Below, one piece after another: positions 48,639 to 56,835 of a DNA stretch of 64,000 nucleotides (positions are counted from its first letter, which is position 1; each line of letters begins with the position of its first letter). The stretch is from Gemmatimonadaceae bacterium (GTDB lineage Bacteria > Gemmatimonadota > Gemmatimonadetes > Gemmatimonadales > Gemmatimonadaceae). The translations under genes were made by a program, and so were the position numbers. Location of the stretch: the NCBI GenBank assembly GCA_011525845.1, contig WYBP01000011.1:186001-250000 (forward strand), written 5' to 3'. The notes beneath the pieces were generated by a model. The model was not told where the DNA came from. It did no database searches and worked only from the letters and a program-made list of their open reading frames with translations.

Positions 48639-50279
48639 ATGAACATGATCCGCCACCTCTCGCTCCCGGCCCTGGCCCTCGCCCTCCTCGCCGCCGGCAC
48701 CCCCGCCGACGCCCAGTCCCGCAACCGCGCCACAACGGCTGCGCCCGCCCGTGACACGGTCGTCACACGCACGTACGGCGACCTCGCCGCCGGCCCCTAC
48801 AAGCGGCTCGTGATCCGGAACGCGATGGTGATCCCCGGCCATGGCGGACCGCCGGCCGGCCCCTACGACATCGTGATCGAGGGGAACATGATCACGGAGA
48901 TGATCCCCTTCGATCCCGTGGCCGCCGAGCGGCGCGGGAACTCGGATCGCCCCACGGGGGACCGCGTGATCGACGCCACGGGGAAGTTCGTGATGCCGGG
49001 GATGATCGACCTGCACGCGCACATCCGCACGCAGCCGATGGAGCTCGAGTACGTCTACTACCTCAAGCTCGCGCACGGCACCACCACGATGGTGAACGCC
49101 TCCGACCGGAGCGCGGACTCGTCGTACGCGCAGGCGCGCCTCTCCGCGCGCAACGAGATCCTCGCGCCGCGCATGTTCCCGCTCGTCGGCTGGGGCACCT
49201 TCACCAAGTTCTCGCGCATCGAGCTCGACGACCCCGCCAACGCCCCCGAGGTCGCCAAGCAGATGGCCGCGGCCGGCGTGCGGGTCATCTCCATGGACTC
49301 GAACGGGTGGAGCCGCGAGATCATCGGCGCCATCGCATCCGCGGCGAAGGCGAACGGGATGATCACCTCCTTCCACATCCCGCCGAGCACGATCGCCGTC
49401 GCCAACGCGGTCGACGCCGCCTGCCTCGGCGTCACCATGATCGAGCACCACTATGGATACGCCGAGTCCGCGCTCGACCGGAGCACGCAGGACTTCGAGC
49501 GCACCTACACTTTCGGTGACGAGAACGCGCGCTTCCGCGCCGCGGGGCGCGTCTGGACGGAGACGAACAAGGAGAAGCTCCTCACCACCGTGGTGGACTC
49601 GCTGGTGAAGTGCGGCGTGACGATGCTCCCCACGCGCGTGGTGTACGAGGCCAACCGCGACGTGATCCGCGCGACGAGCCTTCCCTGGCACGGGAAGTAC
49701 ACGCACCAGGCGCTGCTCAACTGGAACTATCCCAACCCTGCGTACCACGGCTCGTACCACTTCGACTGGACGAGCGACGACGAGGCGAACTGGAACCTCG
49801 CGTACGCGCTCTGGGGGCAGTTGATCTTCGAGTTCAACAAGCGCGGCGGCCGCGTCGCATTCGGCACCGACGACAACTACATCTGGGCGACGCCGGGGTT
49901 CGGCACCGTGCGTGAGCTCCAGCTCCTGCGCGAGACGGGGATGCACTCGCTCGAGGTGCTCCGCTCCGCGACGCGCAACAGCGCCGAGACGCTGCTCGAG
50001 CCGAAGCTCGGGCTGGTGCGGCCCGGATACAAGGCGGACCTCGCGATCGTCGACGGCAACCCCGCGGCGAACCTCAAGTTCATGTATGCGTTCGGCGACC
50101 TGACGCTCGACAAGGACGGGAAGATGGTCCGCACCACGGGCGTCGTGCACACCATCAAGGACGGGATCGTGATGGAGAACGCGAACCTGATGCGCGAGGT
50201 GGAGGCGATGGTGCGGAAGTCGAAGGCGGGGGTGTCGCCGGTGAACGTGATCTCGCGGCCCTTCCTGCCGGCGCCGTAG
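48639..50279 (+). CDS. Exported amidohydrolase, paralogue of the 12.2-kb gene
   Basis: 546 residues from ATG 48639, starting a signal peptide (MNMIRHLSLPALALALLAAGTPADAQ). Amidohydrolase features are YKRLVIRNAMVIPGHGGPP, MIDLHAH (H126, H128), GVRVISMDSNG, TSFHIPP, TMIEHHYGYAE, the aspartate in VAFGTDDN, and YKADLAIVDGNPAANLKFMY. It shares layout and many motifs with the protein at 12215-13882, including the D-x-V-I-D-A-x-G-(K/Q) segment before the barrel. Substrate unknown. A Ser/Thr kinase gene begins 48 bp downstream on the same strand, with its own candidate -10 box. Confidence 0.88.
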   Translation: MNMIRHLSLPALALALLAAGTPADAQSRNRATTAAPARDTVVTRTYGDLAAGPYKRLVIRNAMVIPGHGGPPAGPYDIVIEGNMITEMIPFDPVAAERRGNSDRPTGDRVIDATGKFVMPGMIDLHAHIRTQPMELEYVYYLKLAHGTTTMVNASDRSADSSYAQARLSARNEILAPRMFPLVGWGTFTKFSRIELDDPANAPEVAKQMAAAGVRVISMDSNGWSREIIGAIASAAKANGMITSFHIPPSTIAVANAVDAACLGVTMIEHHYGYAESALDRSTQDFERTYTFGDENARFRAAGRVWTETNKEKLLTTVVDSLVKCGVTMLPTRVVYEANRDVIRATSLPWHGKYTHQALLNWNYPNPAYHGSYHFDWTSDDEANWNLAYALWGQLIFEFNKRGGRVAFGTDDNYIWATPGFGTVRELQLLRETGMHSLEVLRSATRNSAETLLEPKLGLVRPGYKADLAIVDGNPAANLKFMYAFGDLTLDKDGKMVRTTGVVHTIKDGIVMENANLMREVEAMVRKSKAGVSPVNVISRPFLPAP

Positions 50280-50314
50280 CGATCCGCACGCTGGCCGCCG
50301 GGGGGCGGCACCCG

Positions 50315-50320
50315 TACCTT
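50315..50320 (+). promoter_or_regulatory. Candidate -10 box before the third kinase gene
   Basis: TACCTT followed by 7 nt (cgcccct) and the GTG at 50328. A weak CTGGCC lies 18 bp upstream (50291-50296). Suggests a leaderless start. Confidence 0.4.
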
Positions 50321-50327
50321 CGCCCCT

Positions 50328-53291
50328 GTGACCGGCGACCTCACCGCACGGCTCCAGCAGTCCCTCGGCGACGGTTTCCCCATCGAGCGCGAACTCGGCG
50401 GGGGCGGCATGTCGCGCGTCTTCCTCGCGACCGAGCGGGCCCTCGAGAGACGGATCGTCGTCAAGGTGCTCGACCTCGAGGGTGCCGTGGAAGCCAGCGC
50501 GGAGCGCTTCCGGCGTGAGGTGAAGGTCATCGCGCAGTTGCAGCACCCGCACGTGGTGCCGGTGCTGAGTGCCGGCGGGGACGGCACGCTACTATGGTAT
50601 GCGATGCCCTTCGTCTCGGGCGAGTCGCTGCGGGCGCGCCTGCTGCGCGAGGGCGCGCTCCCGCTGGACGATGCGCTGCGCATCGCGCGCGAGCTCTTCG
50701 ATGCCCTGGCCGCCGCCCACGCGCGCGGGATCGTGCACCGCGACATCAAGCCGGAGAACATCCTGCTCGAGGGGCGCCACGCGGTGGTTGCGGACTTCGG
50801 CGTGGCCAAGGCGCTCGCCGAGGCCGGGGTGGACACGGGGCTCACGGCCGCCGGCCTCGCGCTCGGCACGCCCGCGTACATGGCCCCCGAGCAGGCGATG
50901 GCCGACCCGACCACGAACCACCGCGCCGACCTCTACGCGGCGGGGGCGGTGCTCTACGAGATGCTGGTCGGCGCACCCCCGTTCAGCGGGAACGCGCAGG
51001 CGGTGGTCGCGGCGCACCTCACCGCACCGGTGCCGAACATCGAGGAGCGGCGGGGGGACGTTCCGGCGGCCGTCGCGCAGTTGATCCGGCGGCTGATGGC
51101 GAAGAACCCCGCCGAGCGGCCACAGGGGGCGCAGGAGGTGCTGACGTCGCTCGAGTCGATGACGACGCCGGGAGGCTCGACCCTTGCGGCCACGGCCGCT
51201 GGCGCGCCTGCCGTCGCGCGGCCGGCGACCGGTCGCCGTCGCCTCCTCGTCGCGGGCGCATTCATGGTCGCGATCGTGGTCGCCGCGGCCTGGTTCTCGC
51301 TCGCGCGCGACGGCACGCGCACCGCCTACGCCGAGGATGCCGACGTGATCGCGGTGATTCCCCTCGGGAGCACCGGCGACTCCGCGCTCGCGCGGCTCGG
51401 CCGCGACCTCGTGGTGACGGTGAGTGCGAGCCTCGACGGCGTCGGCGCGCTCCGGGCGGTGGACGCGATGAGCGTGCTGCAGCGTTCGAGCCTGCTGCCG
51501 CAGCCGATCTCGCTCGAGGCCGCGCGCTCGCTCGGGCGCTCGCTCGGCGCGCGGAGCGTGATCCAGGGGTCGCTCATTCCCGAGGGCCCGCTCGTGCGCG
51601 TGGACGTGGGGCTCTACAGCGTGGACGACGGGAGCGCGCTGGCGCGGATCAGCGCGCGCGCCGCGCCGGACAGCGTCCACACGCTCACCGACTCGCTCAC
51701 GGTGCAGCTCCTGCGCCAGATCTGGAAACGGGGCACGCCCCCCTCGGCGATGCTAGCCGAGGTGGCCACGGCGAACGCGGAGGCGCTCAAGGCGTTCCTC
51801 GAGGGGGAGGCTGCGTACAACCGGCTGGACATCGGCCGCTCGGTCGACGCGCTCTACCGCGCCGTGCGGTTCGACAGCACCTTCGCCCTGGCGTGGGTCC
51901 GCCTCGACTGGCTGCGCACCGGATACCTCCTGGGCCCCGATACGGTGGTCACCGCGAAGGCCCGGGAGCTCGAGGGTCGACTCCCGCTCCGGGACCAGGA
52001 GATCCGGCGCGCCGATCGGCTCACCGACTGGCACGCGCGCCTCGCCACCTATCGCCAGGTCGCGGCGAAGTACCCCGAGTTCTATCAGGCGCAGTATCTC
52101 GCGGGCGACCTCATCGTCCACGACGGCCCGCTGCACGGCGAGCCCATCGCCGACGCCAGGCCCTATTTCACGCGACTCGATGCGCTCGCGCCGAGGAACG
52201 CGGACAACGCGTTGCACCGCTACTTCATCGCACAGGCCCTCGGGGACACGGTCGAGATGCTGGCGGCGGCGCGGGAGATGGTGGAGCGCGCCGGCGGCGG
52301 CCCCGACGGGACCCTGAACACCGTGGCCAGTGACCTCGAACGGTACTTCTCGAGCGGGACCTTCCCCGACTCCGTGGAGAGCATGCGGATGTTCCGCGCC
52401 GCCTGGCAGGCGGCGCGGGGCCAGGAGGCCGACTGGTACTTCCTGCTCGCGGCCCCCGGCCTCACGCGTCCCGGGGAGTGGGAATCGGTGCTGCGGCGGC
52501 TCGCACGCGACCCCGAGTTCATCCCGAAGAAGGCGGAACTCGCCGTGGGCCTCGGCGCCACGCAGTTCCAGCGCGGCGAGATCGCCGGTGCGCTCCGCAC
52601 CCTCGCGCCGCTCGACACCATGGCGGGCGCATCGGAGCACCGGTCCCTCGCCGCGCGCTCGGCGGCCGCGGCCGCCTGGCTGGGGCTACTGCCGGTTGAA
52701 GAGGCCGACGTGGTGCTCGCCGCCGCGAGGCGCCGCATCCCCGCTCCATCCGCTCCCACGCTCCGCGACCTGCACTGGAGCGATGCCGCGATAGGGATCG
52801 CCGCCGGCGACTCGGCGCGTGTGGAACGCGCGGCGCGCCTCCTCGCCGATACCACGCTCGAGGGCCGTATCGTCGCCCGCGGCGTCCGTGCGCTCTGGCG
52901 CGAGCGCCGGACCGGCAACGCCGACAGCCTCATCGCGGCCGTGGATGCGAGCATGGCGGCAGCGGTCTTCTACGCTCCCGCGGCGCCACTCGAGCGGATG
53001 GCCGTCGCGAGAGCACTCATCCGCACCGGCGCGCCCGACGGCGTCGATCGCTACCTGCGGTGGACCGATGGCGTGCTGACCGGCTGGCGACCGAACCTCG
53101 CGCGGATCACGATCGGGAGCTACTCCGCCTACGAGCGCGCCGTGGCCGCCGAGGCGGCGGGAGACCGGGCTGCGGCGATCCGCAACCTGCAGCTCTTCAT
53201 CAGGTCCACGGACAAGGCGCCGCCTGGGCTGCTGCAGCAGCGGACGGACGCCGAAGAGCGACTCGCGAGGCTGGTCAGCACGGTGCGCTGA
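50328..53291 (+). CDS. Serine/threonine kinase with one TM helix, TolB-like and TPR-like ectodomain
   Basis: 987 residues from a GTG. The kinase domain (about 18-280) closely matches that of the 25642 gene: SLGDGFPIERELGGGGMSRV, K46 in VVK, HRDIKPENILL (from 137), DFGVAK (156-161), GTPAYMAPEQ. A single transmembrane helix lies at about 305-325. The outer part starts with a TolB-like domain (about 340-460; DVIAVIPLGSTGD, GARSVIQGSLI), followed by helical repeats to the end (NAEALKAFLEGEAAYNRLD and later). Likely an envelope-sensing kinase. The two extra TM segments of the 25642 protein are missing here, so the two ectodomains differ in how they are anchored. Confidence 0.93.
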   Translation: MTGDLTARLQQSLGDGFPIERELGGGGMSRVFLATERALERRIVVKVLDLEGAVEASAERFRREVKVIAQLQHPHVVPVLSAGGDGTLLWYAMPFVSGESLRARLLREGALPLDDALRIARELFDALAAAHARGIVHRDIKPENILLEGRHAVVADFGVAKALAEAGVDTGLTAAGLALGTPAYMAPEQAMADPTTNHRADLYAAGAVLYEMLVGAPPFSGNAQAVVAAHLTAPVPNIEERRGDVPAAVAQLIRRLMAKNPAERPQGAQEVLTSLESMTTPGGSTLAATAAGAPAVARPATGRRRLLVAGAFMVAIVVAAAWFSLARDGTRTAYAEDADVIAVIPLGSTGDSALARLGRDLVVTVSASLDGVGALRAVDAMSVLQRSSLLPQPISLEAARSLGRSLGARSVIQGSLIPEGPLVRVDVGLYSVDDGSALARISARAAPDSVHTLTDSLTVQLLRQIWKRGTPPSAMLAEVATANAEALKAFLEGEAAYNRLDIGRSVDALYRAVRFDSTFALAWVRLDWLRTGYLLGPDTVVTAKARELEGRLPLRDQEIRRADRLTDWHARLATYRQVAAKYPEFYQAQYLAGDLIVHDGPLHGEPIADARPYFTRLDALAPRNADNALHRYFIAQALGDTVEMLAAAREMVERAGGGPDGTLNTVASDLERYFSSGTFPDSVESMRMFRAAWQAARGQEADWYFLLAAPGLTRPGEWESVLRRLARDPEFIPKKAELAVGLGATQFQRGEIAGALRTLAPLDTMAGASEHRSLAARSAAAAAWLGLLPVEEADVVLAAARRRIPAPSAPTLRDLHWSDAAIGIAAGDSARVERAARLLADTTLEGRIVARGVRALWRERRTGNADSLIAAVDASMAAAVFYAPAAPLERMAVARALIRTGAPDGVDRYLRWTDGVLTGWRPNLARITIGSYSAYERAVAAEAAGDRAAAIRNLQLFIRSTDKAPPGLLQQRTDAEERLARLVSTVR

Positions 53292-53408
53292 AGGGGCGCA
53301 CGGCATGCCGTCGGGCCGCTACACTCGCTCGGATGAGTCGGCCCTGTCGCGCGCGGGAATGGTGCGAAGGCGCTGAGCGAGAGCGGGTACCCTGCCTCGG
53401 GTGGACTC

Positions 53409-53438
53409 TTGCGCCCCCTTTCCCGCCGAGCGTACCCT
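53409..53438 (+). promoter_or_regulatory. Uma2 promoter 2
   Basis: -35 TTGCGC (53409-53414), 18-bp spacer, -10 TACCCT (53433-53438), 6 nt, then ATG 53445. Same spacing as the other three Uma2 promoters, although this gene and its flanks are otherwise diverged from them. Confidence 0.75.
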
Positions 53439-53444
53439 GTGGCC

Positions 53445-53984
53445 ATGCCCCTCGCGCCCGCGTACCACACGGCCGAGATGGTCCGTGCACTCCCCGACGA
53501 CGGGAACCGGTACGAGCTCGTGTATGGGGAGCTGCTGGTGAGTCCGTCGCCGCGGCCGGCGCATCAGGCGGTGCTGACCGAGCTTCTTCTCGCGGTGGCC
53601 GGCTTCTGCAAGGCGCACGACTGCGGCCAGGTGATGGTCAGTCCGGCGGACATCTCGTGGAGTGATGACACGCTGGTGCAGCCGGACCTCTTCGTGATCA
53701 CGCCGAAGGAGGCGCGGCCGCGCGAGTGGTCCACGGTGCGCACGCTGGACCTCGTCGTCGAGATCCTCAGCCCGAGCACCGCCAAGCAGGACCGCTTCCA
53801 GAAGCGGAAGCTCTACCAGCTGCAGGGCGTGCACACGCTCTGGCTGGTGGACATCGACGCGCAGCAGGTCGAGGTCTGGACCCCCGACGCGGCCTTCCCG
53901 AAGGTCGAGACCGAGCGCGTCACCTGGACGCCGCCGGGCGCGGGCGCGACGCTCGTGATCGAGCTGGCCGCGCTCTTCGCGTAG
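53445..53984 (+). CDS. Uma2 family (DUF820) PD-(D/E)xK endonuclease-like protein
   Basis: 179 residues. It is the most divergent of the four Uma2 proteins: GNRYELVYGELLVSPSP, SPADISWSDDTLVQPDLFVI (catalytic Asp), VVEILSPSTAKQDRFQKRKLY (Glu and Lys region), LWLVDIDAQQVEVW. Role not established for the family. Start ATG 53445 fits a TTGCGC-18-TACCCT promoter ending 6 nt upstream; the GTG/TTG-initiated extension to 53409 would run through that promoter. It converges with the patatin gene, ending 16 bp from its stop. Confidence 0.9.
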   Translation: MPLAPAYHTAEMVRALPDDGNRYELVYGELLVSPSPRPAHQAVLTELLLAVAGFCKAHDCGQVMVSPADISWSDDTLVQPDLFVITPKEARPREWSTVRTLDLVVEILSPSTAKQDRFQKRKLYQLQGVHTLWLVDIDAQQVEVWTPDAAFPKVETERVTWTPPGAGATLVIELAALFA

Positions 53985-53999
53985 ACCGGCGCTCGCGCT

Positions 54000-55136
54000 C
54001 TAGACGCCGCCAGCGCACGGGAACTTCGTCGCCGCTGGCAGCGACGAGTCCACCCACGAACGGACGGCCGTGTCACAGATCGCGTATCCCCAGTTGATGA
54101 GCCGGTCCTGCAGTTCGCCGGGGAGCTTCTTCAGTCGCGTGGGCACGACGGCGAGCTGCTTCGTCCGGTCGACGGGACACGAGAGCTGGGTCTTCGCCGG
54201 ATAGTTCGCGACGTCGGAGGTGCTGCTCCAATAGGCTCCCTTGCGCTCGGCCGCGACATACGTGCCGAGCAACTGCCGCTTGCGCAGCGCCCGGACCTGG
54301 GAGTCGGCGACCTCGAGCACGCGCACCGTCTGGCGCACGGGATCCTTCGCGAGCTTGGCCTCGGCCTCCGGCCGCATCCCGGCGTCACTCACCAGGAGCG
54401 TCCGATACCGCTTGAAGCAGGTCTCCAGGCCGAGGTTGTCGTACACGCCGCCGTCGGCAAGGACCACTTGTGACATGAACTCGGGCTTGCGGTTCTCACC
54501 TGTGTCTCCCGGGAAGTAGTCGCTCGCCTTGAGCTTGAGGACCGCGGGCGAGAGCACCGGAGGGAACGCCGCCGAGGCCGCTACCGCATCCGCGAGCGCG
54601 AGCGTGGGAGACATCACGCGCCCGATGGTCCAGTCTCCCATGTACGGGCGCGAGAACCGCCAGAGCTTGCCCGTCTGCATGTTGGTCGCGTTGATCACGA
54701 ACCGCGGCGCATCAGGGAGGTCCTGCAGCGTGGCCTCGCCGTACAGCTGCTTCCTGAGGGCGGCGGCGAAGCGCTCGTTGATCGAGCCGGGAAGCAGCGC
54801 GCCTTTGATGATCGCCCCCTCATCGATCGTCTTGCCGGCGAGCTTGCGCACCGGGACCACCACCAGCTCGGCGAAGTTGGCCGCACTGCCCCCGGCGAAG
54901 GCGAGCTTCGACCACGCGAGGCCCAGCACGGCCGATGTGATCGAACCGCCCGAGACGCTGGAGATCCGTTTCAGCCCCTGGAGCATTCCGAGGTCGTTCA
55001 ACCGCCAGAGCGCACCCAAGTGGAAGAGCATCGCCCGGTAGCCGCCACCGGAGAGGCTGAGCGCCCGCCCGTCCTCGATGGGCCCCGAGTGGTCCGGGGA
55101 GTCGCTCGCGTGGATCGGCAGTTCGATCGTGCTCAT
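54000..55136 (-). CDS. Patatin-like phospholipase
   Basis: 378 residues, no signal peptide. The patatin catalytic dyad is present: oxyanion loop GGGYRA (30-35), nucleophile S62 in SSVSGGSI (the usual first Gly of G-x-S-x-G is Ser), and Asp228 in LADGGVYDNLG. DPPDS-type C-terminal extensions are absent; the tail is about 120 residues with basic patches. Patatins release fatty acids from phospholipids; bacterial examples serve as toxins, defence effectors or lipid-recycling enzymes. It is the last gene of a three-gene operon: its ATG overlaps the MBL gene's stop (ATGA), and the gluzincin protease gene precedes that. Confidence 0.92.
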   Translation of the reverse strand: MSTIELPIHASDSPDHSGPIEDGRALSLSGGGYRAMLFHLGALWRLNDLGMLQGLKRISSVSGGSITSAVLGLAWSKLAFAGGSAANFAELVVVPVRKLAGKTIDEGAIIKGALLPGSINERFAAALRKQLYGEATLQDLPDAPRFVINATNMQTGKLWRFSRPYMGDWTIGRVMSPTLALADAVAASAAFPPVLSPAVLKLKASDYFPGDTGENRKPEFMSQVVLADGGVYDNLGLETCFKRYRTLLVSDAGMRPEAEAKLAKDPVRQTVRVLEVADSQVRALRKRQLLGTYVAAERKGAYWSSTSDVANYPAKTQLSCPVDRTKQLAVVPTRLKKLPGELQDRLINWGYAICDTAVRSWVDSSLPAATKFPCAGGV

Positions 55137-56833
55137 GACTCCTCCATGACGTCGTACCGCATCGAGCGCTTCGACTCCGCCGACGGGCGCCGGAAGGGCT
55201 CCGGCTCGACCGGGACGATCGGCATCACCGGCAGGGGTGCCGCCGCAATCCCGGGCTCGCCGTCATCCTCGAGCTCCGACCGCTCGATCGCGAGGTCGAA
55301 GTAGAGCTCGGTCCCGACGAGCCGGCGCTCGAAGGCCTGCCACGTGCGCGCAGCCACGCCTGCGGGTGCCTGCATCGCTTGCACGGCCGTGTCCGTCTGC
55401 AGGACGCGCCCCTGCGACTTGCGAAGGAGCGCCGCCTTGATCGGACCGTACGGATGGTCCCACCCGGCGTGACCCTCCGCCCAGGCACGGACGGCGGTGA
55501 TCATCGCCGTGAACTCGGCGGCCGCGGTCCCGAGCCCCATCCAGTCCAGGTTCGGGTGCTTGTCCGCGCGCCGACCGTTCAGCGTGGCGTTGTGGCTGCC
55601 GTGGTGCCCCACCTTGTACAGCACCGTGCGCGCCAGGAGGTCGCGCGCCGTCACCTGCCGGCGTCCGGCCCGCCAATCCTTGTCCGCCCAGGAGAGCCAG
55701 TTCCCGCGCTGAGCATCGGCACAGAAGAGCAGCACCTTACCGCCGAGCCCCAACTCGAATGCCAGCACCAGGCTGGAGTTGTTGGTATAGCGGCCAAGCG
55801 CGATCGCTAGTCCGTCGGCGCTTCGCAGCCAGTCGTGCTCGATCCTCCGCCACTCGGCGTCGTCCGGCACCTCGGACTCCCACCGGGAGGACCTGTGCTG
55901 GGTGACCGCCTTCCCATATCGACGCCGCATGAGCTCGCCGAGCGCGTCGTACCGGCCGATTGCGACTTCGAGCGAAACGCCGAACCGACTGGCGAACGGC
56001 CCGCGCCGGTCCTCCTCGCCATGCTCAGCCGCGCGCACCGCCGCCGCGAAGTACGACCCGACGTCGCGGGCGCCCCGCGGCTCGCGCCGCAACGCGTGGA
56101 ACTCCTCGTCGCCGGTCGGGTCGAGCGACTCCAGCAGCTCCAGGTCGCGCGGCGGTCCCAGCACATAGGCGCGAACGTCCTTGGTGCGCGGCACCGGGCG
56201 CACCGTGTGCGGGTGCAGGTACTGCGGTCCGTCCTGGGCCGCATCCACCAGCACCTTCATCGAGCGCTTGTTCGCGCTCGCACCGAACTGCGCATCGAAG
56301 GCCGCCGCCGTCCCGGCCGGGGCCTCGCCCAGCTCGAGCGAGAGGAACTCGTCGAGCCGCGAGACCCGGGCGGTGTCACCGTCCGCGGCCAACTGGTTGC
56401 GCGCCTCGAGCAGCCCGAGCAGGGTGTCGCGGTGCTTGCGTCGCAGCTCCTTGGCGAGGGGGTCGTCCGGCTCCTCCGTCCACGCGAGCCAGGTCTCCCC
56501 GATCTCCAGGCCTGAGAACCGTTCCTCCGTGATGCCGTTCACATGGTCCTGGTGCTCGTGCGTGATCACGGCGACGTCGATCCGCCCCCCGGTGGCGGCC
56601 ACGATGTCGGCCACGATGTCATCCGCGTTCGTCGCCGGCTCGATCATCTGGGGCGACCCCGGCTTGTAGCCGCAGTCGATCAGCACGTAGACCGGCGCGT
56701 CGGCGCGCTTGCCGGCGAACGCGAGCAGGAAGCAGTCCCCGTGCCCGATCCGGTAGAAGCGCACGACGGCCCCGTCCGCGGGCGGCAGGAGCCGTCCGCC
56801 GGCGGCCGGGCCCCGCTTGCGTCTCGTGGCCAT
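55133..56833 (-). CDS. Cytoplasmic metallo-beta-lactamase fold hydrolase (ComEC/Rec2-like type)
   Basis: 566 residues, no signal peptide. The MBL fold starts with VVRFYRIGHGDCFLLAF and LIDCGY, then the metal motif T-H92-E-H94-Q-D96-H97 (ITHEHQDHVNGI). A later strand-loop VLLFCADAQRGNW and YKVGHHGSHN supply the other ligands, the pattern of ComEC-associated and stand-alone MBL proteins. The middle (about 120-330) is a variable helical insert; the end lacks any added known domain. Its target (nucleic acid, phosphodiester or other) is not predictable. It sits between a protease gene, 2 bp upstream, and a patatin gene, overlapping by 4 nt, so the three are co-translated. Confidence 0.9.
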   Translation of the reverse strand: MATRRKRGPAAGGRLLPPADGAVVRFYRIGHGDCFLLAFAGKRADAPVYVLIDCGYKPGSPQMIEPATNADDIVADIVAATGGRIDVAVITHEHQDHVNGITEERFSGLEIGETWLAWTEEPDDPLAKELRRKHRDTLLGLLEARNQLAADGDTARVSRLDEFLSLELGEAPAGTAAAFDAQFGASANKRSMKVLVDAAQDGPQYLHPHTVRPVPRTKDVRAYVLGPPRDLELLESLDPTGDEEFHALRREPRGARDVGSYFAAAVRAAEHGEEDRRGPFASRFGVSLEVAIGRYDALGELMRRRYGKAVTQHRSSRWESEVPDDAEWRRIEHDWLRSADGLAIALGRYTNNSSLVLAFELGLGGKVLLFCADAQRGNWLSWADKDWRAGRRQVTARDLLARTVLYKVGHHGSHNATLNGRRADKHPNLDWMGLGTAAAEFTAMITAVRAWAEGHAGWDHPYGPIKAALLRKSQGRVLQTDTAVQAMQAPAGVAARTWQAFERRLVGTELYFDLAIERSELEDDGEPGIAAAPLPVMPIVPVEPEPFRRPSAESKRSMRYDVMEES

Positions 56834-56835
56834 GG

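Noticed and set aside
53409-53444. N-terminal extension of the Uma2 protein from a TTG
   Set aside because: The extension would translate the -35, spacer and -10 elements of the conserved promoter; the other three Uma2 genes show the same geometry.
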